Source: Diphasiastrum complanatum
Lineage: Eukaryota > Streptophyta > Lycopodiopsida > Lycopodiales > Lycopodiaceae
Direction: 5' to 3'
DNA length: 64,000 nt
NCBI GenBank assembly: GCA_029204225.1
Contig: CM055112.1
Span: forward strand, 24,134,189-24,198,188
Shown: piece after piece, positions 11,014-20,930 of the stretch
How positions within the stretch are numbered: position 1 is the first letter of the stretch
How the letters are laid out: each line of letters begins with the position of its first letter
Notes under the pieces: generated by a model
What the model saw: the letters and a program-made list of their open reading frames with translations, nothing else
Told to the model about the DNA's origin: nothing
Databases searched by the model: none
Position numbers and translations under genes: made by a program

Positions 11014-12021
11014 ATGAGAAGGTCCTGTGAGAGTGCTATCAAGAAGACGCACTCGTCCATCTCTATATATGACTCTCTTACCTGACTCTCTGGCCTCCTG
11101 GAAGGGCTTACGTCTCTCCTCCACCTGGATGTACGTAAGGTCATTGTCCATAAAAATAGTGGTGCCACGGAGCTTAGCTCTGCATCGCAGAGCATCCCGT
11201 CTAGTAGCCAATGAGGTGAAGCGGATAACCAAAGTGGCGGTATCTCTGGAGGTCCTCCATGCCGTGTCCAATCCCTCCGTTCGGTGTCCTAGTGTGGTGT
11301 CCAGAAAACGTGTGGCTTCGGCTGTGGCGTCTTGCGTGTCTGGGATCCCTCTGACTCTGATATTAAGTGCCTTTTGCTCTCTAGATTTCTCTTCCTGGAT
11401 CGTGGCTGAAATTACCGAGGTAATGGGAGCACTGGGTTTGGTGCCTTTCTTCAATACCGACGCCCAAGAGAGAGCTTCTTCCTTCTGCTGTTCAATCTTC
11501 TGCTCTAGTGCTTTGATCATAGTAGTAGTGGATTCGGAGGATGAAACCTGTTTGTCGCCCATTGCTTTTTCCAATTGCAAAATTCTGGCCTGCATGTCAT
11601 TCTTTTCGGTGATTAGCGTTGCAACGGTCTCCTTAAGCTGGGACAGCTCCATCTTCATGACCTAGAAGTCATTTCGGAACTGATGTTCTTGGAAAGAAGA
11701 GAATAGTTCGGTTGCTTTGGATGGGGTATAAAGGATGGGTGGGGCAGTAGGGGGTTTAGGAAAATGTAGGATCCCAGCAGGAGGGTTGGCTCGAAGGGGA
11801 GTAGGAGCTGGGTCTGTGGGGGGCGAAGAAAAAGAAGAAGGGGAAGAAGAGGAGGAGGAGGAAGCTGGGACAGAGACGGAGGCTGGCACGCAGGCCAGTA
11901 CTGCCTGCGTATCAGCAGTATCTGCCATGCAGGCAGGCGCTGCCTGCGTGGCAGGAGGTTCTGCCACGCAGGCAGCTGCTTGCGTGGCAGATGGGGAACG
12001 GGTGCGTTTAGGGGGTGCCAT
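11011..12021 (-). pseudogene. LINE C ORF1: RNA-binding protein with one in-frame stop
   Basis: The ATG at 12019-12021 opens a frame that begins M-A-P-P-K-R-T-R-S-P, passes through Ala/Pro/Ser-rich sequence and Y-T-P-S-K, and meets a TAG at 11662-11664. After that it resumes as a coiled coil (M-K-M-E-L-S-Q-L-K, about 11655-11450) and the RRM-like domain K-A-L-N-I-R-V-R-G (about 11370), ending with D-N-D-L-T-Y. Apart from the TAG, probably a decayed CAG, it is one frame of 337 codons, giving the best view of the family's ORF1. Its own stop is TAG at 11011-11013. The Ala-rich part contains repeats of the type ATQAA/ACVA. Confidence 0.8.
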
Positions 12022-12148
12022 AGGTCAGGACTCAGACAGCGAGCAGGTACAGCGGGCAAGGCAGCATGTGGCAGGGGCAACGGACAGATGGCAGCGGGCA
12101 GGGCTGGCTGGCAGCGGACAGATGGCAGGGCTGGCTGGACAGATGGCA

Positions 12149-12243
12149 GAGAGAGAGAGAGAGAGACAGAGAGAGACAGAGAGAGGGCGATGGATCAAGA
12201 GAGAATGTAAGCAAAATGTGGATTGAGAGAGAGAGAGAGAGAG
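12149..12243. repeat. GA-rich low-complexity sequence at the LINE C 5' side
   Basis: GA runs at 12149-12186 (with a few CAGA units) and 12225-12243 flank about 40 bases of unique sequence. They give LINE C microsatellite on its 5' side as well. Confidence 0.85.
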
Positions 12244-12299
12244 GGCAAAGCTTTGAGATTTATGGCTATGGCATCAACTTCCTCTTGCCTGTTAAGAGC

Positions 12300-12900
12300 T
12301 TATTATTGTGATAGCAGCATGAAGGTTGTGGTCTTCGCAGATCTAGGAGCTTTGATCAGAACTCCCTATCTCTGACAATAGTTGCCATTTCTTTCTGTGC
12401 CAGCAGCTTCAAGCATTTTGATTCTTTTCTTGCAGCGATGGACAGATGATTTCAATGTTGTGATTAGCCTCGTGTAGCACCAGTGTTGGCAGCTCCATTG
12501 CATTTGCTGCAGATCAGGAGCGCATTTGTCCTTGTGCGGAGTATCATGGCAAGAGCAAGAGCAGTCGTAGCTTTTCAGGTTGTGTGTGGCAGCTTTCCAG
12601 GCACTTGAAGCTGAAGATCATAATTCTGGTGTTGGCGCAGTTATTCCTCAGGATTTCATGCATTCAACGTTTGCTCGTAGGTATTGGAGTGAAACGGTTG
12701 GGATTAGCAATGGTTCAGACCTCCAGCGCACTCGGATCTCAGATAACTAAAGCATATGTCTCTTCAAAGGCCAAGCTTTATGTTGCAAGTTCGCCCGAAT
12801 AATGAAGTTGACAGACTATTGCCACAGCTGAGAAAAATATTCCTCTGATATATGGCAAATAACCCGCCCGATGAGGCTTGTTAGCTTTCCCAAATCAGCT
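12300..12900 (+). other. Unidentified coding-like segment
   Basis: Higher-GC sequence than the surroundings, with a pyrimidine-rich TTTTCTTGCAG at about 12427-12437 that looks like a splice acceptor. One plus frame from about 12585 gives A-A-F-Q-A-L-E-A-E-D-H-N-S-G and then D-F-M-H-S-T-F-A-R-R-Y-W-S-E before a stop at about 12750. Another frame is open to 12802. I do not recognise either product. It could be an exon fragment of a host gene stranded between LINEs. Confidence 0.25.
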
Positions 12901-13253
12901 TCCGGTCTTTGATAACTGAACCACTTTGGATGCCATCAACATTAGAGAGAGAGAGAGAGGGGGGGAGCTTACAGAGGTGAAGTATAGACGTGTTCGCACA
13001 TGCCTCTCTGGTGTTCTCACATTTGCGTATAGCCATAAACAAAGGAGAGAATAAGCACGATGCTTGCAGTGTGGGGATCACAGCCTTGAGCTACACGGAA
13101 AACCACCTTGTAGAGCGAGAATGCGCACCATAACCCGCCAAAACCTTGAGACGTCCACTTCGCAGCCAGTTGAGGAAAGTCTCCCATAGGCCCATGGCGC
13201 TAGAGCCGAGTCCTCCCTCCTCTCCTCTTCCCTCACAAGCAAATGAAGACAGC
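12901..13253. other. No recognisable gene
   Basis: Unique sequence with a short GA/G run near 12944-12965. Short frames exist on both strands but none resembles a known protein. Confidence 0.3.
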
Positions 13254-13269
13254 AGAGAGAGAGAGAGAG
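13254..13269. repeat. (GA)n, tail of LINE E
   Basis: Eight GA units, followed by the LINE 3' end TTTTATTAACATCC without the GAAA block. Confidence 0.85.
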
Positions 13270-13540
13270 TTTTATTAACATCCTTCAGGTTCCAAAAGTA
13301 CATATCAAGTGTGCTACTTTTCATGGGAGCATATAAAGATGTCTCCGAATAACAAACTAGCTAACTAACTAATGAAATAACAGTGGAATGCATAATATCA
13401 AATCTGAAAATGTAAGAGTAGGTTAAGCCATGCATAGCTTAACAAATGAATAATAGTGTTAGCATCAGGTGACAGGATGTTATAGTGACCAAAGTAGATG
13501 AGAGTCCAGATATTGTAGTACATTGAGATGACTGCTGAAA
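13270..13540 (-). mobile_element. LINE E, 3' untranslated piece
   Basis: About 270 bases matching the 3' end of the LINE family: the TTATTAACATC block, a decayed hairpin (GTTCC ... GTAC), then GTACATATCAAGTGTG and GGGAGCATATA, which align with GTACATGTCAAGTGTG and GGGAGTGCATA in LINE C. It holds no coding sequence. It ends in the GA run that tails LINE F. Confidence 0.7.
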
Positions 13541-13552
13541 GAGAGAGAGAGA
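13541..13552. repeat. (GA)n, tail of LINE F
   Basis: Six GA units followed by GAAA repeats. Confidence 0.8.
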
Positions 13553-13655
13553 AGAAAGAAAGAAAGCTTTATTAATCTCTTTTCCATGCCAAAAGGCATA
13601 TAAGACAGAAAAAGTACATGTCAAGTATTTGGTAACCATGAGAGCGTCTAAGCGT

Positions 13656-13657
<2 letters not shown>
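13553..13657 (-). mobile_element. LINE F, 105-base 3' end
   Basis: GAAA repeats, GCTTTATTAATCTCTTTT, the intact hairpin ATGCC (13586-13590)/GGCAT (13595-13599), and the start of the 3' untranslated region. It is cut after 105 bases and enters another GA run, so a very short insertion still has microsatellite on both sides. Confidence 0.8.

Positions 13658-13706
<49 letters not shown>
13658..13706. repeat. (GA)n microsatellite closing the LINE chain
   Basis: About 24 GA units, the last of the chain. Beyond it there is no recognisable LINE tail. Confidence 0.95.
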
Positions 13707-13707
<1 letters not shown>

Positions 13708-14955
13708 AATATCATAAACTGAGAAATGAATACAATGATAGCCCTATATCTATCCAGAGGCCTTAGGTGTACCTTTTAGAGATTAGGGCAAACTTAGGGT
13801 TCCTGGGTCCCATAAGGACATGCCCTCAATGGTAGTCGCCCAGTACATAAGGGTATACTAGTTAGGGGCTATTCCCAGTACCTAACTATAGTCTAGCCTA
13901 AGACTATGTTAAAAGTGCTTCAAGCAGAAAAGTAAAACTCTTTGTATGCAAAAGTTCATATATACTTGTTCTAAGGATGTGAATGTTGAATTACAGGCAA
14001 CTTATTGTACACAAGTTTGACGTTTTAATACCTCTGTTGCTCCAGGTGTTGTCATTGTAACTTCAAGCTGGTCCAAGATCATGCATGAGCAACAAACAAT
14101 CAGAAAGTGATGTTTTGCGGTGTAATCCCCACAGTTTTTTTAATGCAATTCAGCTAGATACTAATTATACAGTAAAAGATGTGCTATCATGAAACTAAAT
14201 GTGAACTCCATCTTTCAAGCATAATTATCTACTACAAGACTGCAATTTATGTCAACAGTGCCAAAAAAAAACATTCACAATGCACATGTACTGAAACTTT
14301 ACTAATCAACTGAATATTGTTCAAGTAACTAGTTGGATTTTGATGAGGGTTTGGAAGTGGAGAATAAGTTTGCCATAATGACAACCAAAATTGAGAACAG
14401 ACAGATAATGAGATTCTGTTGGTTTACAAGATGCAACAACTATTGTGATATGTGCATTATTTCTTTAGTTTGCTAAAATATGATGCTCCAAGAATGGGGA
14501 AAGTGATGGAGAGAGTAGGATATCCTAGGTCCATGTAACCAACTAGGGCTAGGTTTTTCTGAATGAGAAAAAAGTAGAGTGAGTTGATATGAATAGCAAA
14601 CATGGCTTGAGATACGCTTTGATCCCTTAAGTAAAAAGTAGAACCAATATAAGCAGCTATAGCTCGTTGCTGAAAACCCACTGCCCAAGTTGTAACATAG
14701 TCACTCGGAAACTCTAAAAATATGGTTTTGAATGATGAAAGGGAAAATTGGGCACCATAAAGGGGTTAAAGAGAGAGATGTTTCAAGGAAATAGGCACTA
14801 ATTAAGATGTACAAAACATATTCACGATTCATCTGCATGCAACTTTGAAAACAAAGGTATATTAGTATACCAAAAAGCACAGAGGACGTGGAAAAGTCCA
14901 ACTTCAAAGTTTTAAAAGGTCAACTCCATCCATAATAGTGATATCTCTAGCAATC
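13707..14955. other. No recognisable gene
   Basis: AT-rich sequence. Minus-strand frames at 14457-14907 are short and match no family I know. Confidence 0.3.
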
Positions 14956-15390
14956 AATCTACCATCAATTGATGGCGTGATCGTGAGATAATGGCTAAAA
15001 GAACATCGTAATAGAAGTCGCAGCTGCTAAGAGTGTCGTCTCTAATAGCCTATTGTGTAAGTGAGCAAGTAGATGTGCATCGATGGCTAAATCTCGTGGC
15101 ATAAGGTCTCATAATCTGTCAATGGTCTCTTTTTATCTCAATGTCTAAAAGGACTATTTGCATCATCCTTTGAGTCTGACTTTGCATCATCTGGAGAAGA
15201 AAGAAGTAATTTGGAACTGCACCTAGGTGCTAGAACTTGTAAAGCAACATGTCTCCCTCGACAAGCGGAACATCTATTGTATCATTAATGCAACAGATCT
15301 TTGATAATCATATGATATCAAGGAAAGTAATGTGCCTGGCTAATCTAGGAGGAAGTAATAATATCTTATTTGGAGTAAAGCAAGAGCAGC
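14956..15390 (-). pseudogene. Decayed LINE, ORF2 C-terminus and 3' region
   Basis: The part at 15160-15230 (CATCATC ... TCTGGAGAAGAAAGAAGTAATTTGG) aligns with 7815-7885 in LINE B, and TCTATTGTATCATTAATGC matches the place of TCTCGTATCATGAGAGC. The level of change is much higher than between LINEs A, B and C, and no frame is open. It is an older copy of the same or a related LINE. Confidence 0.5.
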
Positions 15391-16634
15391 AAGGCTACGT
15401 GTACTTGTAATGACCAACAATTACAAATACAGAGTCAAAAGGCCCAACAACATCATAGGAGAAATGAACTACCAAGGCCCCCAAACATATTAATAATGTC
15501 AATTAATATCCTTATGTCTTGTTTATATGTTCTTAACTCTCACCTATTGATCAAAACATTGCCTTCAATGTTTGACAAAACTACAAGGGCACATGTGAAC
15601 GTTGAATAGAGGATTATAAAATGCATAGACTGAAGAAATTGTTTCAAAATGTTAAGGCCAAGAAGAAGTCCACAAAAATGCGTAGCCAATAAGTAGCCAC
15701 AAAAGCATTTATGCCTATATAGAAAGTATAACATGACCAAGGAAACCTCATAGTTGGCCATAGATGACAATTTCCTGATACTAATGTCACATGCGAACAC
15801 TTTGTCGAGAAAAATATGGATGGAGCAAGAATACCATTTGTGATCTATCGAGAAGTTGCCATGGATGACGACCAATGTCACAACGAGATTGCCTAATAGA
15901 TCTACTGGCTGGGCCAAAGGAAATAGATGCCAAGCAATGTGATATCCCAAGAATGCCATACAAAGGCAAGAATAAACCTATTTATATACAATGGAACCTC
16001 ATAAAATATAACTAACATCACCAGCAAATGTTTGAAACGTTTGAGCTTCCAACATGTTTCAGATGTTTCATTCAAAGTTTCAAACATTTCAAACATGTTT
16101 TTAGGAGTTAGGAGCCTAAATATGTAAAAAAACTTGATGAATAAGCATGTAAAAGCTCAAATAACAATCAATCTACCATGAATAACAGAAGCCATCATCT
16201 TTCATGCAAAAAAACCTTATAAATTCCTCACCTTAATCCACATTGACAGTTTTCATGAGCATTGTCGCAATCTACAACCTTATAGTGAAAAATGAACAAC
16301 AAACATGCAACAAATACTAGATAAGAAATATACGTAGGTAGCATCAAACATTGAAAGAACTGTCACATACCCATTGCACAATCGCTTACATAAAGAAAAA
16401 CATAATGGTTCTACCTTCTTGTGTAATGTAAGCACATATTCTAGTCACTAAAGTGATATGATACACGAATATTTTAAAAATCAACTCAACATACTACCAT
16501 GTACATGCTGCAACTATGTAAAAATATGTAGACTCAATGCTCATAATGGATAGAAGACTCATAGGTCAGCTATGTAGTAAAACGTAGACTCAACTCAACC
16601 TCAGGACCACAACATTCTCCACTGAGACAATGCT
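15391..16634. other. No recognisable gene
   Basis: AT-rich unique sequence. A minus-strand frame at 15540-15959 has 139 codons but no motif I can name. A local repeat of GTTTCAAACATTTCAAACATG type lies at about 16040-16100. Confidence 0.3.
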
Positions 16635-17900
16635 AGCTGTTATTGCATTGTATGAGAGAGTAATGGATGTTTCAAGTCAGAGGAGGTTCATCCTCGTAAG
16701 TTGACAGAACCATTGGAGTGAAGCAGGGTTGCCCTTTATCTCCCACATTATTTGACCTTTATATTGCTGAGCTTGAGAGCATTATCGAGCAGGATGGTGG
16801 GCAAGGGTGTAGTCATTATGATACTTTGATATCAATCTTCTTGCCTCTCTGACCAGGAAGGATCTATAACGGCACCTAGATACTTCACTTTTCTTTTGTA
16901 CTGCCTAGAGTTGGAGGTCAATGTGAGTAGACCAGGATTATGGTCTTCAACGCATTTGGATCTTACATGCAACAACACGAGTTCACACTGAATGGTTACA
17001 TTGGAGATAGTCTCTTTCTATACATGCCTAGAGGTTCTATTTATGGGACCTATCTTCAGCATGAGGCATGCAACCACTATCTGACTCGAAAAGAGTTAGT
17101 ATTCCCTTGCCAACTTGTAGCAATTTTGTTTCAAGAAGGTCAGTATTGTCTTTTTGACACTTTGGTCACCCCCATGACTACGGAGGCAACAGAAATGGTG
17201 TATAGGGCTTATTTCAGCAGAGTGGGCTAGCCCTGCACAATTTCACATTTCAATGCTCTCAATGTATAGTATGGGCCAGGCCCTTTGTTCCATTCTATAA
17301 AGGTAGAGGCTATATTCATGTTGATCATCTATATGTAGATATGCAGAGTCTTAGAGTGGGAGAGATATTGCCATGGGAAATTACAATATCCATGGCTACC
17401 ACTCACATCTTCTCATACGATCTATGAGTAGGGACATCACTCATGATATTATTAGACCTCTCACTTGTTAAATATCTCACCCTCCTGAAGGGCCTCAATC
17501 TTAAATCTGGAGGTTTATTTTATCAATCTTATTTCCAAAGTATTTGGTATAGCCCACTGAGAGAGTTAAGGGAAGCTAGTAGGCTTTTACTGGACTCACT
17601 TCTGGGAGATAGATGCACTAAGTGATCTATTCATACCTTGGTATTTGAACAGATTATCACATAGCCTTGAATTCATTTTGGGACAAATCAAAATCTCTTT
17701 GATCTAGCTATATGGGGAGACAAGCCATTTCTATAAGATCCTAGGAAAGACAACACCTTCTAGTTGTGTACTATGGTTGAGGTGGAGACAAAAGAGCACT
17801 TCATTATTGGTGCTCGGTATATTGTGAGATTAGAAGGAGATATCATTCTCTTTCAACATCATCGAGTCATGCTCCACTCATTGATATCATTCCTCCTACT
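16635..17900 (+). pseudogene. Decayed LINE reverse transcriptase, plus strand
   Basis: The plus frame shows I-A-L-Y-E-R-V near 16640, then G-V-K-Q-G-C-P-L-S-P-T-L-F (16709-16750), the same motif as in LINEs A and C. M-V-F-N-A-F-G-S-Y-M-Q-Q-H-E-F at 16940 matches the post-catalytic M-V-F-N-T block, and V-E-V-E-T-K-E-H-F-I-I near 17775 is what is left of the C-terminal cysteine motif. The Y-A-D-D box cannot be found. Many stops and shifts are present. It faces opposite to the LINE chain. Confidence 0.7.
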
Positions 17901-18640
17901 CTAATACTTAGCTAGTTGTTGTCCCTTAACTTTTCTTCTTTCAAAGTGGCTTTAATCATTTCCTTTACACATGTGGTGCCCCAAACAACCTCAACCCATA
18001 ACTTCAAGTCTTCCCAATTTCTTCCAACTCAAGGATTGTTGTAAGTATCTGCTTGCTTTGAGAACGGGTTTCATTTTCTTCAATTTGGCCACCTTGACCT
18101 CTTTGCATGTAGGCTTAGGTTTTCTAGTTGTAAGGAATCCACTCAATCCATTCTCGCTCTCATACTGCCCAATTGCTTCAATAGATCCAGATTCTCGATC
18201 CTAGATTGGAAGACTTCCTCTTTGATATCCTTCTTCCATTTCTAGAGTGGCTGTTCTGAAAGTGAATGAGGTGATGGATTTGTTTCCCGATGATAAGACA
18301 TGTCCATCTAACGGAGTGTCCTTCCACTGTAAAAAAGCTCGCTGCATGATCTCCCAACTCTCATTCTTTTCACATTTGGCATCAATAACGTAGGCGTATA
18401 GACATTAGAAAATTTTGTTTCACATACAGAACAAAAGTTGCAAAATACTTGTTTATAAAGCATCCTAGGGCCCTTCGAAAGATAGCGTAAATTGGGACTT
18501 CACGTGGCGTGAACACATGGATCTATGGCTTGTTTTTTTTTGTGTAAAGCCTTAAAATTGCTGTCATAAAGAAAACCATCAAGTATGTACTTACTACTAC
18601 CAATTGATGTACCACTAGTCAAACATTTAACGACCTCACA
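17901..18640 (-). other. Unidentified decayed coding-like sequence
   Basis: On the minus strand from about 18450 downward there is F-C-N-F-C-S-V-C-E-T-K-F, then (one frameshift) Y-V-I-D-A-K-C-E-K-N-E-S-W-E and about 45 further open codons to a stop near 18205. A third frame continues in a charged, coiled-coil-like stretch. The clustered Cys pairs suggest a zinc-binding domain. I cannot assign a family. The changes of frame point to a relic. Confidence 0.25.
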
Positions 18641-19140
18641 TTTCTCAACCTCTTGTAAAGTGCTTGTAAGTTGGTTGTAAGAGCATATTCCTAAAATAAG
18701 TGCATATGACTTTAATGGTCAGTGAAGGACCATGAGGGAAGCCAAGGGAACCTATTGAACAACAAAGGAGCTTCAGAGGGCAGCGATACATCTTCACAGA
18801 GCACCAATAACTCTTTAGGGGGCTGCCAAATGTTGGAGCATTGTAGCCTCCTTCCACTAGGCAGGGATAGCAATCTACCAACCTGTAGCAGTATAATAGA
18901 AGCGGCCATGTAGTAGGTCACAAAGTATTAATGGAAACACCTCTTGGGAGTGCGTGGCTACAACATAAATGCTTGCACATAGGCGCCATGAGATATTGGA
19001 TTGGCGAGACCTGGCAGCGCTGCAGTGGGTGCTGCACTCCGTGGTGCGCATGCAGGTGAGGTGATGATGCCTATTCCAGGTGCATAGAAGCTTCAAAAAT
19101 TGAGTATTGATTTTCAAAAAGGTAGTGATGGAGATGATAG
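18641..19140. other. No recognisable gene
   Basis: A 63-codon plus frame at 18722-18913 and overlapping minus frames are present without recognisable motifs. Confidence 0.3.
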
Positions 19141-19560
19141 GCAATGTCTTTTAGGTAACAAAAGGTACATAAGATTGAAAAGTGCAATTTATGTGTGTAT
19201 CATATCATGGGAGCATATAGGACGTTTGCTGGAGCTCTGGCATGAAGTGTTCTAAATTGTTGTATCTGGACATTTCTCTAATAATGAGAGCAACACATTT
19301 TTTATCCCCGAACTTGATCCACGAATGAAGATGAAATAGGCAGTAGTATCTCCCCCAATCTTGAAATAAAGTGGGCAATTTGAAGATAAAAAACCTCCTC
19401 CAACTCAATCTCCCTAGTCGAACATAGTCTGCAAGTCCTGTATTCTTGAGGAGTACCCTCACATCTCTACCAATCTGAATCCAGAGATGATGGGATGATA
19501 CCTGCAAATGTCCAAGTGTGAATCTCGGAGAATGAGAATGTGAGGATCAGAATCCTACAT
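19141..19560 (-). pseudogene. Decayed LINE 3' end with ORF2 C-terminus
   Basis: The conserved end AATGTCTTTTAGGTAACAAAAGGTACATAAG is present at 19143, with hairpin arms GTAAC/GGTAC (one mismatch). Upstream on the minus strand a frame reads V-S-S-H-H-L-W-I-Q-I-G-R near 19500 and G-R-Y-Y-C-L-F near 19340, matching V-S-S-H-Q-L-A-I-E-T-G-R and G-R-Y-H-C-L-F of the younger copies. The cysteine motif is destroyed. No GA run is left at its 3' end. Confidence 0.65.
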
Positions 19561-20095
19561 ACTGGCACATGTAGTATGACGAAAATGTCTCCATATGTAA
19601 GATATATCCTGTATTATTATTAAACAATAAATTGTACTAATTTCCTTACTGATACTTCGGGATTAGCATACAAAGTTGAATTGGATAAAGCCTGGAGGAT
19701 GAAAAAAGATAACAGTACCATTGCAATGTAATTCCACAACCGAGATGGTCGATAGGAGGCCTAAGGCAAACGCCTAAACTTAAGAGATCCAGAAAATTTA
19801 CGGATGATGGCCTCATGACTATGTAACTGATTGAGAAAAGAAATGTTGTTCAAGGAGCAAAAGAGCAAGGGAAGTATATCACCTTTTAAGATGGGTGTCC
19901 TGGGTGTCCTATTTTCCTAAGGAGAAAGTTTTTGCGAGCACCAGTGCATAGGAGATTGGGGCCTCCTCATGGCATGTTAACACCATGGGGTCCCATTCTT
20001 TCCCCCTTATGTATTGGATGATGGAATTGTAATGATATTCACTCCTCTTCAACAGCAGGGGACCTAGGGAACATTCTCTTCTCCACAAAGACACA
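19561..20095. other. No recognisable gene
   Basis: Unique AT-rich sequence between the LINE relic and the left long direct repeat. Confidence 0.3.
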
Positions 20096-20930
20096 CCTCC
20101 CTGAGATCTTACAAGACAAAACACAATGGAAAACACACTATGGAGCAACCACCCAACCAAGTAGAAGCAACCAATCAACTCTAGAAGCTTCACCCCCAAG
20201 CCAAGGAACAAAAGGCATGAATGTAGAGTGAAACCCTGGCAATGAATCCATGATCACAATGAGGAGTAGGGCAAGTTTGGACCTCTTATATAGAGCCAAA
20301 AGCATCTTGGGCACATAGCCATGCATAGCCCTATGTTCCCTATACATACATTCACCTAGAATAGAGTCCTATGCATGGACCACTATTCATAGAATTGCTA
20401 TTGATAACTCTACACATGCATACACTGTCTCATACCTTGTCTAAACTCCATTTAGTGTGTTCTGGGCCTCACAAGGATATTAGTTACTTTCGGGTCACAT
20501 CCAGTATGATGTGGCATAACTAACAGCTTGATTTACTGGAGTACCGTGTATCCAAGACTAGGAGTATACTGAATCCTACTTACTGGTCATGGACATAACA
20601 TTCTTCCCTCCTTAAACTGTTTCTATCCTTAGAAACTCTCTAAACAGGAAAGAATAACAGGAATAGTTCTTTTAACTTTAGATATCAACCTAGAAAATCA
20701 TTATCCTTAGTCTAACTTTCACATCAAACAAGTACTCAGAGATAATCCTATTCCAAGTGATAATCTCTGCACTGGAGTACAACTCAGGTTTGAAAAAGTA
20801 CACTAAGCGATAAATTTCCCAACTAGGTTATATTCACCATAAGTTAGTGACATCACCTTCATGTAAAGCATTTACATAAAATACTGGGTGAGATAACCTA
20901 ACTTAAGAGATTAAAATAATTATAATTACA
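20096..20930 (-). repeat. Left long direct repeat, probable 3' LTR
   Basis: Matches 31281-32118 nearly base for base. It has TATATAG near 20289, the reverse complement of a TATA box for minus-strand transcription, and ends in TTACA at 20930. It lacks a 17-base insertion present near 32087 in the other copy, and its left end diverges before CCCTGAGATC. Confidence 0.75.

Larger units (their letters stand above)
8345..12146 (-). mobile_element. LINE C with the endonuclease domain deleted
   Basis: A minus-strand LINE of about 3.8 kb in the same family as LINE A. It keeps a leader (12022-12146), ORF1 (11011-12021), a fused ORF2 (8789-11010) and the 3' hairpin (8383-8396) with a GAAA/GA tail. About 1.1 kb that encodes the endonuclease in LINE A is missing. 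GA runs lie on both sides (8321-8344 and from 12149). Confidence 0.88.
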
